This document shows positions 1 to 7,988 of a stretch of 10,932 nucleotides of DNA, one piece after another. The number at the start of each line of letters is the position of its first letter. Within the stretch, counting starts at the first letter, position 1. Below the pieces are notes generated by a model. It saw nothing but the letters and a program-made list of their open reading frames with translations. It was not told the origin of the DNA and did no database searches. The position numbers and the translations under genes are program-made. Source of the DNA: Methylococcaceae bacterium UBA1147 (GTDB lineage: Bacteria > Pseudomonadota > Gammaproteobacteria > Methylococcales > UBA1147); the NCBI GenBank assembly GCA_002311315.1, contig DBZZ01000053.1:28204-39135 (forward strand), written 5' to 3'.

Positions 1-2127
1 CATGTCTTTCAGAATCGGACTGCGTTTTCGAATCTGTAGCAGACTAAGCGACACATGGTGATCAGCCACCCGTTGTACGAAGCCCGGTTCACCGGGTTCT
101 TGCCCTGGATGTTCCGATCTGACGAGATCTATCGCCGGCTTAATCTTGTCCAGCAGAACTGTCAGATTTCCCATTCTGACATCGGCACATGCCCCCTTAA
201 TCGCCCCGCAATTGGAATGCCCCAGGACTACAATCAATTTTGAACCGGAGACATTGCAGGCAAATTCCATGCAACCCAAAATATCGTCATTAATGACATT
301 GCCGGCAACTCGAACACTGAAGACATCGCCCAGACCCTGATCAAAAATCAGTTCCGCTGATGTACGTGAATCAATACAACTGAGAATAATGGCTACCGGA
401 AACTGACCGTCCCGGGTTACATTCACCATTTCCAGCGAATTTCGTTTGGCTTTGAGATTATTGACAAAGCGCCGGTTACCCTCTTTCAAGATGTTCAAAA
501 CATCGCCAGGGCTCAAAGATTGTCGATATTCTTGGGAGTGCGATAAGCCGACCTCCACTGGATCAAGTTTCCCGTAACCGCGGAAATTCTCCAGGTAAAC
601 ACTGGACTTTTTAAAGTTAGCTTCCGTTACAAAGCTTAAAATCATTTCATGTACGTCGTAGTCCATGAACCGGCATTCAGTAGCATCAATCACTACGTTG
701 CCCCCCTCCGGCAAAGAATTCAGGATCTTAGAAAGCCTTGATTTATTTAAGAAAGACAGGTTATCCCCTAAGTGAAGAATCGTTTTATTAAGCTCGTGTT
801 CAGTATGCATAACAAACGACGACTCATGATCCTCCCGCAAAATTAAAATGAGGGCCGTAGCCATGCCAATCGCAATCCCGGTCAGAAAGCCAGTTAAAAG
901 GAGGCCGATGATGGTCAGCGCGAAGGGTACAAAATGGTAATAACCGGTCTGGTACATCTGCTTGACTTGAGCAGGCGCTACCAGCTTATACCCCATGACC
1001 AGCAAAACAGCCGCTAATGAGGCTAGCGGGATCAGATTGAGCCATGCCGGTATGGATAATACTGCGGCCAAAATCATAGACCCTTGAATCACTGCCGATG
1101 CTTTACTACGTGCACCCGCCTGAATATTGATCGAGCTTCGAAGTACTACCTGAGCCACCGGAAGGCCGCCTAGATGACCACAGACAATATTTCCAATCCC
1201 TTGAGCCCAGAGCTCCCGATTTGCTGGAGCCATTCGTTTCCGGGGATCCAGTGCATGAACACCTTCTACAGCCAGTAGCGTTTCCAGACTGGCAATCATT
1301 GCCAGCGTCAAAGCCGCCAGCCAGATCCTGTAATTGAATAGTTGGGAAAAATCTGGCGACATCAAGTGACTGGTCAAGTTTCCAATACTCTCTATATCCG
1401 GAACCGAAACCAAATGTTCAACCTGCAAAGCCAGACTCGGCGCGAAATGGAAAAATAACAGATTGATTCCGATACCGACGAGAATTGCAACAATTGCTCC
1501 GTGGACATGCCGTAGGAACCAATGTCGTTTTAGGCTAGGTCTGTCCCAAACAATCATCACGATCAGTGAAACACTTGAAATAATGACTGCACCCGGCTGA
1601 AACAAACTCAACATATCGCCCAAATCGGATAGGGTCATGTATGTACCGTGAAAAGACAGATCGCCTTCGTAGTCGACGTCGTAACCGATCGCATGGGGGA
1701 TTTGCTTGATACACAAGATCATACCGATACCCGATACCATCCCTTTAATAACCGCCGACGGAAAGTAGTCAACGATAATTCCAGCTCTACACAACCCCAT
1801 CAATACCTGGAAAAACCCCGCCAAAACCAATGCAAGAAGAAAGGCTTCAAACCCTAGTTCGTTAATCACCTCAAAAACCACGACCGCAAGTCCCGCGGCG
1901 GGCCCGCTAATACCTACGGTCGACCCACTCAAGATCGCCACAACCGTACCGCCGACGACGCCGGAAACGAGGCCGGAAAGCATGGGCGCACCGGATGCCA
2001 ACGCAATCCCGAGACACAGAGGAACCGCGACCAAAAAGACCACTAATCCAGAAGAAATGTCATGACCACGGAGTCGAAAACCAAAGGGTTCGTGGCCGTT
2101 CACCTTCGATTCGATGGGGATTGTCAT
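1..2127 (-). CDS. SulP anion (bicarbonate) transporter fused to STAS-like domain and beta-carbonic anhydrase, C-terminus cut by window edge
   Basis: I translated this frame directly. It is open from ATG 2127 down to base 1 (709 codons, no stop), so the gene continues outside the window. Residues about 20-430 are a hydrophobic SulP membrane domain, with the family motif SGPAAGL (74-80), a KQIPHA segment and GGLPVAQVVLRSS (320-332). Residues about 445-530 resemble a STAS domain (NVVIDATECRFMD, 477-489). From about 538 the protein is a beta-carbonic anhydrase: C584-I-D586-S-R588 and H637-S-N-C640 supply the expected zinc ligands (Cys, His, Cys) and the Asp-Arg dyad, so the enzyme looks intact. 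Probably 25-35 residues are missing at the end. SulP-carbonic anhydrase fusions are an established class proposed to carry bicarbonate; substrate and direction here are inferred. The start follows an in-frame stop at 2194-2196. ATG 2127 is the first ATG after it, with only a weak ribosome site. The gene is divergent from dabA. Confidence 0.93.
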   Translation of the reverse strand, partial: MTIPIESKVNGHEPFGFRLRGHDISSGLVVFLVAVPLCLGIALASGAPMLSGLVSGVVGGTVVAILSGSTVGISGPAAGLAVVVFEVINELGFEAFLLALVLAGFFQVLMGLCRAGIIVDYFPSAVIKGMVSGIGMILCIKQIPHAIGYDVDYEGDLSFHGTYMTLSDLGDMLSLFQPGAVIISSVSLIVMIVWDRPSLKRHWFLRHVHGAIVAILVGIGINLLFFHFAPSLALQVEHLVSVPDIESIGNLTSHLMSPDFSQLFNYRIWLAALTLAMIASLETLLAVEGVHALDPRKRMAPANRELWAQGIGNIVCGHLGGLPVAQVVLRSSINIQAGARSKASAVIQGSMILAAVLSIPAWLNLIPLASLAAVLLVMGYKLVAPAQVKQMYQTGYYHFVPFALTIIGLLLTGFLTGIAIGMATALILILREDHESSFVMHTEHELNKTILHLGDNLSFLNKSRLSKILNSLPEGGNVVIDATECRFMDYDVHEMILSFVTEANFKKSSVYLENFRGYGKLDPVEVGLSHSQEYRQSLSPGDVLNILKEGNRRFVNNLKAKRNSLEMVNVTRDGQFPVAIILSCIDSRTSAELIFDQGLGDVFSVRVAGNVINDDILGCMEFACNVSGSKLIVVLGHSNCGAIKGACADVRMGNLTVLLDKIKPAIDLVRSEHPGQEPGEPGFVQRVADHHVSLSLLQIRKRSPILKDM

Positions 2128-2199
2128 AAAAATACCAATGTACTCATGAACTAAATAAGTTGTATTTTCAAAAGCCAAAAGATAGATCAGATTTCAACC

Positions 2200-2228
2200 G
2201 ATATATGTCTGGGATGTATAAAATTCAA
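2200..2228 (-). promoter_or_regulatory. Weak sigma70-like promoter candidate for the SulP-carbonic anhydrase gene
   Basis: On the minus strand TTGAAT (2228-2223) is followed after 17 bp by TATATC (2205-2200). Each hexamer matches four of six consensus positions. Transcription would begin near 2193, giving a leader of about 65 nt before ATG 2127. The A+T-rich setting makes chance matches likely, so this is only a candidate. Confidence 0.3.
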
Positions 2229-2362
2229 GCCTAGAATGTTCGCAAGCGCCCGGTTCCTAATCGCGTACTCTCTCCGATTCACTCTTGACCCAACGCTGTT
2301 TCTCGCCGTCATCCGATTAAAACACCAACCGGAATCGCAATGGACCCCCTTTCGATCGCGGT

Positions 2363-2395
2363 GCAACCCACGCTGAATTTTTTTGCAACCAACGC
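2363..2395. repeat. Spaced direct repeat (10 of 11 bases) upstream of the dabA promoter, possible activator site
   Basis: GCAACCCACGC (2363-2373) and GCAACCAACGC (2385-2395) differ at one base and start 22 bp apart, about two helical turns. The downstream copy ends 11 bp before the -35 hexamer at 2407 and overlaps the palindrome AACGCGTT (2391-2398). A partial copy, CCAACGC, lies at 2290-2296. Position and spacing are typical of a transcription activator site. The regulator is unknown. Confidence 0.45.
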
Positions 2396-2406
2396 GTTTA
2401 TTTCGA

Positions 2407-2435
2407 TTGACAAAAGGCTTCAATTTTCATACATT
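2407..2435 (+). promoter_or_regulatory. Sigma70-type promoter candidate for the dabA operon
   Basis: A perfect TTGACA (2407-2412) is followed by a 17-bp spacer and TACATT (2430-2435), which matches four of six -10 positions. Transcription would start near 2442, leaving a leader of about 155 nt before the dabA ATG at 2598. This is the best promoter match in the intergenic region. The suboptimal -10 and the repeat just upstream fit an activated promoter. Confidence 0.55.
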
Positions 2436-2522
2436 GCATCGCCGCAGGAAACGCTGTCTGTACACTAATCCAATAGTCGAGCAACAAACCCTGTAATCCC
2501 TTACTCAACAGTTTGGGCTTAC

Positions 2523-2557
2523 GGAATTGGTTTTTGGACTTTAATATCCGAAATTCC
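2523..2557 (+). repeat. Inverted repeat in the predicted dabA leader
   Basis: The arms GGAATT (2523-2528) and AATTCC (2552-2557) are perfectly complementary. Inside them TTGGA (2534-2538) can pair with TCCGA (2547-2551) through one G-U pair, giving a bulged hairpin about 40 nt before the start codon. It could be an RNA structure or a protein-binding dyad. No run of T follows, so it is not an intrinsic terminator. Confidence 0.35.
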
Positions 2558-2560
2558 AAT

Positions 2561-2574
2561 ACGCTACCCAGCGT
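2561..2574 (+). repeat. Short perfect hairpin ACGCT-ACCC-AGCGT before dabA
   Basis: A five-base-pair stem with a four-base loop lies 23 nt before the dabA ATG, directly after the larger inverted repeat. It ends at the edge of the purine-rich tract 2576-2587, which holds the weak ribosome-binding sequence (AAAAAGG, 2581-2587). The hairpin might affect ribosome access. No T tract follows it. Such small dyads also arise by chance. Confidence 0.3.
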
Positions 2575-2597
2575 GAAACAAAAAAGGCACCACACAC

Positions 2598-5500
2598 ATG
2601 AACACGGAGAATATTCAGAAGATTCGGCCGGATGTCAAACTTCAGGCAACCCCTACCAGTTTACATGAGTACATCGATGTGACAGATACCTCAGAGCCCG
2701 TGCTAAACGACGCAGAGCGTGTGAACCTTCATGCTTTGGTGTCAGAGGCAACCGAGGCTATTGCTCCGAACTGGCCGATGCGGACGTTCGCCTATCGAAA
2801 CTCTTTGATGGGATTCGAGGATCTGCCTTTCCATGACGCGGTCGCACACGCGAAGAACGTGCTGGGGGGAGAGGGTTATCTGTCGACCGCGGAGTACCGA
2901 GCGTGCTATGCAAAGGGGCGGATTTCCGAAAAAGAACTCTTGGGTGCTTTGCGATCACGGGAGCCAAAACTTGCATCGCAGGGCTCGGTCCGTGTCGGTG
3001 AGCGCAATCTCCATCCTGAAGAGATCCTCTTGCTCCACTTTGTGTATGGCCTTGACCCTCTCGACCCCAAGTTATTGCAATGGCAACTTACGGAGGAAAA
3101 CGCCGCCCACCGTATCCGTCCTGATGTTCCCCAGTCCATCAAAAATCGCTTGAGATCAAACGCTGCGGAATCGGTCTACATCCATTCGCTGTGGTCCGAG
3201 GCCGTGAAGGCACTCGGCGTTTCTGAAGATGGATCGGCTGGAAACCACAAACATTCCCCCACCACGGCTAAGACTGAGGGTACCGAGTACACTGGGCATG
3301 ATCCGCAGCAGAACATCCGCACTATAGCTGAAATTGTCGACACCCTAACCGGCTCCAATCTTATACAGAATATCAACGAACACACGATCAAGTGGTGTGC
3401 TGCTTTCCTTGATGAAGGCTTGTCGGATTGGTCCATGCCCGCACGTGAGAGCGGATTTTATTCTGCCTGGCGAGATCTTGCGCCACGCGAAGCTTCCTGG
3501 TTAACCCTCGGAGTCTCCAACTTGAGTCAAAAGCTGGAAGCGCTCCCTGACCACCCTGAGGATGCCCTCGCTGCAAACCTGAACCGTCTGAAGGTCCCCA
3601 AAGAACAATGGGTATCGTATCTACGCCGGCACCTCACCCACTTACCTGGCTGGGCTGGCTATATTCGCTGGCGAGACATGAACCCGGATTATCTTGAACA
3701 GGGCCATCACCCAATCAATCCGCTGGAGTATCTGTGCGTACGCGTTTTTTATGAGGCTGAGTTATCTGAGACAGTCTGTCGGAGCATGTGGAACATCACC
3801 CCGGCACTACCTGACCTCGTCGCACGCGCCCAGTCCAACGATCTGGAAAATTCACATTCCCACGAACATGACGCGTACACAGAAACCGTCTGTCGGGATG
3901 CTTGGCGCCTTTTCCATCTGTCGCAGTTCCTCGATATTCGCCCGAAGGACCTCCAAGCGTTATCGCCGACTGACGTCCAGTCACTACTCTCTCCCCTCGA
4001 TCGATTCCCTGCGGACGCGCTTCGTCCTGTGTGGCACGAGGCCTACGAAACACGGTATCGAAACTCCCTGCTGACAGCCCTGGTCACTCACCGCCAAAGA
4101 TCTGGATACGACGAAAGTAACAAGCGTCCGAGAGCTCGTGTACAAGCCGTATTTTGTATAGACGCCCGCTCCGAGTCTTTTCGCCGCCATCTGGAAGCCC
4201 AAGGCGATTATGCAACAATCGGGTTCGCTGGGTTTTTTGGCACTCCGATCTACTACCGCATAATTGATCAAGAGGAGAATCAACCCCTCTGCCCAGCGCT
4301 GATCAAACCGAAGTACGAGGTAAAGGAGGGACCGCGGCAGAATCAAGAAACCGCAGTACTGCGATTTATGCTGGGAGACCGTTGGAATAAATTCAGTCGT
4401 CACTTGTTCCACCAGATTAAGTCAAACCCAACCAGTTCCTATCTCGTATTTGACTTGTTCGGGTTTGTATTCGGATTGGCAATGCTGGGGAAGACGGTAC
4501 TCCTGAAGCCCTATGCGTCTGTGCGTGAGTGGTTAGGTCGCTGGCTCATCCCACCCATCGCAACCCAAATCCCAGTTGATAAATTCTCCGAAGATGACCG
4601 GGAAGCCTTTATAGCCGACAACGAACGGGCACTGATCGCCGAGGTACTCCTGCAGCGGCTTGGCCATCGAGCCAATGCGGTTACGCTCTCGCAGTCAGAA
4701 GTCGAAGAATACCGACTGGCTGCCTTGGAGGAAACCGAACACAGCAATCGGATAAAAGCGCAAACCAAAGCCGCTGAGCGAATAGATCTTTCCGCCAAAG
4801 AGCAACACGATTTTCTTTGTGAACTCCGAAACGAATACGGAATCAACGCCGACAATCACACACTGAACCTCAAACACTTTGGGAAGCGCAGGTTTTCTCC
4901 GCAAGAACAGGTGGCAGTGGTCGAGAATGCGCTGCGTGTTATGAGCTTGACCAGAGATTTCGCGCGCGTGGTTATGCTCTGCGGCCATGCAAGCACCACG
5001 GAAAATAATCCCTATGCCTCCGCGTACCACTGCGGGGCGTGTGGAGGAAACCCTGGAGGACCCACTGCCAGAGTGTTGGCAAGCTTGGCCAACAAGGCGA
5101 CTGTCCGTCGAGAACTGTTGAACCTAGGGATTGAAATTCCAAACGACACGTGGTTTGTCGCCGGTGAGCACAATACAACAACGGACCGCATCACCTTGTT
5201 CGACCTGGAAGATATGCCCGAGGGCCACGGCCCAGATTTGATCCAGTTGCAAAATGACCTGGAAGCGGCCTCGCTCCTTAATACTCAGGAACGCTGTAGT
5301 CGATTGCCAGGAGCCCCAAGTAGTCCAAAGTCGCTGATCACCGCCAACCATGTATGGAAATCCAGCCGTGACTGGGCTCAAGTCCGACCAGAGTGGGGGC
5401 TCTCCAGCAATGCCGCCTTTGTAGTTGGACGGCGGTCACTAACAGAGGGACTTAGCCTTAACGGTCGGTCCTTCTTGCACAATTACGACCAGTCTCAGGA

Positions 5501-5924
5501 CACCACCGGCAAGGCACTCGAAACCATCATGACCGCCCCGCTGGTGGTCGTGCAAACAATCAATTTTCAATATTTTTTCTCTGCAACGGATCCCTGGGCA
5601 TACGGGTCAGGAACCAAAGTCTTGCATAACGTTGTCAGTGGAGTCGGCGTGATGCTGGGGAGGAACAGCGACCTGCAAACAGGATTTCCAATGCAATCCC
5701 TCACGACGGGCACAGACCGATATCATGAGCCACTCCGTATAGTCACGGTAATCGAGGCAGATACCGAGAGTATCTCTGCAATCATATCCCGTCATGACAT
5801 TCTCAAGAACTTTTTCAACAATGAGTGGATGTATCTCGTCTCCTGCCATCCCACCACGGGAGAGTTTTTGCAATACCAGCCAGGGGGAACCTGGAAGACA
5901 GTCTCATCATCGACCGCATCATAG
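2598..5924 (+). CDS. dabA: Inorganic carbon transporter subunit DabA (UPF0753/DUF2309), 1108 aa
   Basis: DabA is the cytoplasmic, beta-carbonic-anhydrase-like subunit of energy-coupled carbon uptake. Bound to an antiporter-like membrane partner, it is thought to turn CO2 into bicarbonate in one direction. The expected zinc site is complete: C520-I-D522-A-R524 and H797 with C812. The His-Cys spacing of 15 equals that of the studied Halothiobacillus protein (H524, C539). Further family hallmarks are GFAGFFG after the first motif, CGACGG (812-817), GEHNTTTD, and the C-terminal block with TGFPMQS and HEPLRI. A hydrophobic stretch at about 615-636 may contact the membrane or the partner subunit. 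At 1108 residues it is a long family member. The start is secure: an in-frame TGA lies at 2574-2576 with no other start codon between. The ribosome site is weak (AAAAAGG, 11 nt upstream). The next gene begins at the base after the stop, which indicates an operon. Confidence 0.95.
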   Translation: MNTENIQKIRPDVKLQATPTSLHEYIDVTDTSEPVLNDAERVNLHALVSEATEAIAPNWPMRTFAYRNSLMGFEDLPFHDAVAHAKNVLGGEGYLSTAEYRACYAKGRISEKELLGALRSREPKLASQGSVRVGERNLHPEEILLLHFVYGLDPLDPKLLQWQLTEENAAHRIRPDVPQSIKNRLRSNAAESVYIHSLWSEAVKALGVSEDGSAGNHKHSPTTAKTEGTEYTGHDPQQNIRTIAEIVDTLTGSNLIQNINEHTIKWCAAFLDEGLSDWSMPARESGFYSAWRDLAPREASWLTLGVSNLSQKLEALPDHPEDALAANLNRLKVPKEQWVSYLRRHLTHLPGWAGYIRWRDMNPDYLEQGHHPINPLEYLCVRVFYEAELSETVCRSMWNITPALPDLVARAQSNDLENSHSHEHDAYTETVCRDAWRLFHLSQFLDIRPKDLQALSPTDVQSLLSPLDRFPADALRPVWHEAYETRYRNSLLTALVTHRQRSGYDESNKRPRARVQAVFCIDARSESFRRHLEAQGDYATIGFAGFFGTPIYYRIIDQEENQPLCPALIKPKYEVKEGPRQNQETAVLRFMLGDRWNKFSRHLFHQIKSNPTSSYLVFDLFGFVFGLAMLGKTVLLKPYASVREWLGRWLIPPIATQIPVDKFSEDDREAFIADNERALIAEVLLQRLGHRANAVTLSQSEVEEYRLAALEETEHSNRIKAQTKAAERIDLSAKEQHDFLCELRNEYGINADNHTLNLKHFGKRRFSPQEQVAVVENALRVMSLTRDFARVVMLCGHASTTENNPYASAYHCGACGGNPGGPTARVLASLANKATVRRELLNLGIEIPNDTWFVAGEHNTTTDRITLFDLEDMPEGHGPDLIQLQNDLEAASLLNTQERCSRLPGAPSSPKSLITANHVWKSSRDWAQVRPEWGLSSNAAFVVGRRSLTEGLSLNGRSFLHNYDQSQDTTGKALETIMTAPLVVVQTINFQYFFSATDPWAYGSGTKVLHNVVSGVGVMLGRNSDLQTGFPMQSLTTGTDRYHEPLRIVTVIEADTESISAIISRHDILKNFFNNEWMYLVSCHPTTGEFLQYQPGGTWKTVSSSTAS

Positions 5925-7976
5925 ATGACAAATATCGCTTACATTCTTATCCCGGCACTCCCGTTTGTTGCCTTCCTGATCATCGCGCTACGTAGTCGGT
6001 GGTTAGGCGAGAAAAGCCATCGACTGGCAACCCCGGCTGTTACCGGCTCATTTATTCTCTCGGTCCTTGCCTGTATCGACGTATACCAAAACGGAGCCAG
6101 GTCGATCCCGCTGTATTCTCTTATCAACGTTGGTAACTTAGCCGTCGAAGCAAGTCTCTATGTCGATGCCATCACAGCAGTGTTGCTTTTGCTGGTCACC
6201 GGGGTAGGCGGCCTCGTACATGTCTTTTCCAGCCGCTACATGCAGGCGGACCCGCGCTATGCCCGCTTCTTCGCGGTGATCGCGCTCTTTACCTCGGCCA
6301 TGATCATGCTGGTCATGAGCGCAAATTTGCTGATGCTGTTTATGTTCTGGGAAATCATGGGTCTATGCTCTTACCTACTGATTTCGCATTGGTCATCCCG
6401 TTCATCGGCGTGCAATGCCGCAACGAAAGCCTTTCTGGTGAATGGCGTGGCGGATGTTGGCCTCGCATTTGGAATCTACCTGGCATGGGACACCTTCGGT
6501 ACCGTCAACATTCAAGAGATCTTGACGGCTGCACCAAACTACACCGATCAGACAGTGAATCTTTTTCGCGGATTTTTCGGTCTGGATTGGCAAGTCCCCA
6601 TCCTCTCCTTGATTGCGTTGCTGTTGTTCGTGGGGCCACTTGGCAAATCAGCACAAATTCCTTTCCATGTCTGGCTCCCATTTGCAATGGAAGCCCCAAC
6701 CCCGGTCTCCGCACTGATTCATGCCGGAACCATGGTCAACGCGGGTGTGTACCTCCTGATCCGCATGGGACCACTATATCTTTTGGCTCCGAACATCATG
6801 ATCATAGTGGCAATCCTCGGCGGCTTGACCGCCGTCTTCGCCGCTATAGTGGCCCTTACCCAATTCGACATCAAACGAATTCTGGCTTACTCAACCATAA
6901 GCCAACTTGGATTTATGGTTCTGGCGTGCGGTGTCGGCGCCTACGGTGCCGCACTCTTTCACCTTCTCACCCATGGCGCTATGAAGAGTTTCCTGTTTCT
7001 CTCCGCAGGAAGCGCCCTTGAGAGTCTCGGAGAAGCCCACCATGGTGAACCTGGCGCTTCACCACGCACCAAGGCCACACGGCAACATCTCCCCCTTTAC
7101 GCTGGCGCTCTCATCCTCGCTTTGATTCCCCCATTGGTTATTTTCTCGGGACCGTACGAACGGTTATGGACCGCATCACAACTTATCCAGTCCCAGGTCT
7201 TTTTCTGGGGCTTTGGCCTTGCAACCGTGTTTTTCACGGCATTCTATTTATTCCAGGGAATCATGGAGATTTTCAAACCTCCAGGGCGCATCGACTGGCA
7301 CGAGGGGTTTCGACCAGGGATGATGCGGCCTCAACTGTTTTCAGCGTCGCTACTTTTGGGACTCATGCCCATGACGGCAGGATTAGCCGCTTTCCTCGTC
7401 ATCATTTGGAGTGGCTTTCTCGAATTCATCTCTCCGGCACTCCCAATCACTGAGCATCTAACGACCCAAACCACCGGGTGGACGCCTACGAACATACTTA
7501 TCGGTATCGGCATTGCGACCGCTGGCTGGGCGCTGGCGTTCCTTTTCCATGCGTTCCCAGGTTGCCCATCAGAACGATGGGAAGAACGAAAGAAGACACT
7601 CTATGTATTCTTTCTGAATAGAGGCTACTTCGACGAAATATACGAGGTCATGGTCATTCGTCCCTACTCACGATTTTCCGCATGGCTGTGGAGAGTAATT
7701 GATCTCGGAACCATTGACCGAGTCTATATGACCTCGGCTCACGCCACGGGAACGATATCTCGATGGCTCTGGCGAGGCATCGATGTATTTCTCATCGACC
7801 GGCCTGCTAACAGGCTTGCAACCGCATTATTCAAGATGTCGGCGAGACTCTCGAAAGTCGTTGATGTCAAGAAGACCACCCAATCCGAGCTTCTACGCAT
7901 CATGTTGGTGATTCTTGTAATGCTTCTCATTCTACTCGTAGTCGTCGAGACCTTGCTCTCGGTGATCTTGCATTGA
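5925..7976 (+). CDS. NuoL-type proton-conducting membrane subunit (DabB-like partner of DabA), 683 aa
   Basis: This is a polytopic antiporter-like protein of the complex I NuoL/Mrp A family (Proton_antipo_M), probably the membrane ion channel that drives DabA. Key family residues are present: E143 in FWEIMGLCSYLL, K241 and H248 in GKSAQIPFHVWLP, D315 and K317 in QFDIKRILAYS, and H350 and K354 in THGAMKSFLFL. The segment APTPVSALIHAG with VNAG following (257-274) reads more like DabB than standard NuoL. The usual FxSKD lysine-aspartate of helix 12 is absent: the stretch after PP (402-403) reads LVIFSGPYER. The C-terminus is full length: YFDEIYE (568-574), a long amphipathic arm with two W-L-W-R...ID...IDR units (587-599, 614-626), and a final membrane helix (about 657-682). 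The start abuts the dabA stop (TAG then ATG) with no clear ribosome site, so translation is probably coupled. Whether it belongs to a DAB complex or to complex I is not provable here; the position after dabA favours the former. Confidence 0.88.
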   Translation: MTNIAYILIPALPFVAFLIIALRSRWLGEKSHRLATPAVTGSFILSVLACIDVYQNGARSIPLYSLINVGNLAVEASLYVDAITAVLLLLVTGVGGLVHVFSSRYMQADPRYARFFAVIALFTSAMIMLVMSANLLMLFMFWEIMGLCSYLLISHWSSRSSACNAATKAFLVNGVADVGLAFGIYLAWDTFGTVNIQEILTAAPNYTDQTVNLFRGFFGLDWQVPILSLIALLLFVGPLGKSAQIPFHVWLPFAMEAPTPVSALIHAGTMVNAGVYLLIRMGPLYLLAPNIMIIVAILGGLTAVFAAIVALTQFDIKRILAYSTISQLGFMVLACGVGAYGAALFHLLTHGAMKSFLFLSAGSALESLGEAHHGEPGASPRTKATRQHLPLYAGALILALIPPLVIFSGPYERLWTASQLIQSQVFFWGFGLATVFFTAFYLFQGIMEIFKPPGRIDWHEGFRPGMMRPQLFSASLLLGLMPMTAGLAAFLVIIWSGFLEFISPALPITEHLTTQTTGWTPTNILIGIGIATAGWALAFLFHAFPGCPSERWEERKKTLYVFFLNRGYFDEIYEVMVIRPYSRFSAWLWRVIDLGTIDRVYMTSAHATGTISRWLWRGIDVFLIDRPANRLATALFKMSARLSKVVDVKKTTQSELLRIMLVILVMLLILLVVVETLLSVILH

Positions 7977-7988
7977 AAAGATAGACTT

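Larger units (their letters stand above)
2128..2597. other. Divergent intergenic regulatory region between SulP-carbonic anhydrase gene and dabA operon
   Basis: These 470 bp separate two divergently transcribed carbon-uptake genes and are visibly richer in A+T than the flanking genes. I find no convincing gene. The short minus-strand frames here lack family motifs and good ribosome sites. The region contains promoter candidates on both strands, a spaced direct repeat and two inverted repeats, listed separately. The arrangement suggests that one regulator could control both transcripts, but no regulator gene lies in the window. Confidence 0.8.

Noticed and set aside
2187..2423. 78-codon minus-strand frame in the intergenic region
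   Set aside because: It has no recognisable motif, overlaps the predicted dabA promoter, and its composition looks like translated intergenic DNA.
2561..2590. Intrinsic terminator between the divergent genes
   Set aside because: The short hairpin is followed by an A-rich tract on the plus strand, not a T tract. On the minus strand the T tract precedes the hairpin. The genes diverge, so no terminator is expected here.
2398..2595. 65-codon minus-strand frame opposite the dabA leader
   Set aside because: It has no family resemblance or convincing ribosome site, and it lies over the leader repeats and promoter.
3846..3880. His-rich stretch in DabA (SHSHEHD) as an extra metal site
   Set aside because: It is short and lies in a variable, polar region. 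The recognised zinc site is fully accounted for by C520, D522, H797 and C812.
6365..7021. 218-codon plus-strand frame inside the NuoL-type gene
   Set aside because: It lies wholly within the NuoL-type coding region in another frame and has no family motif.
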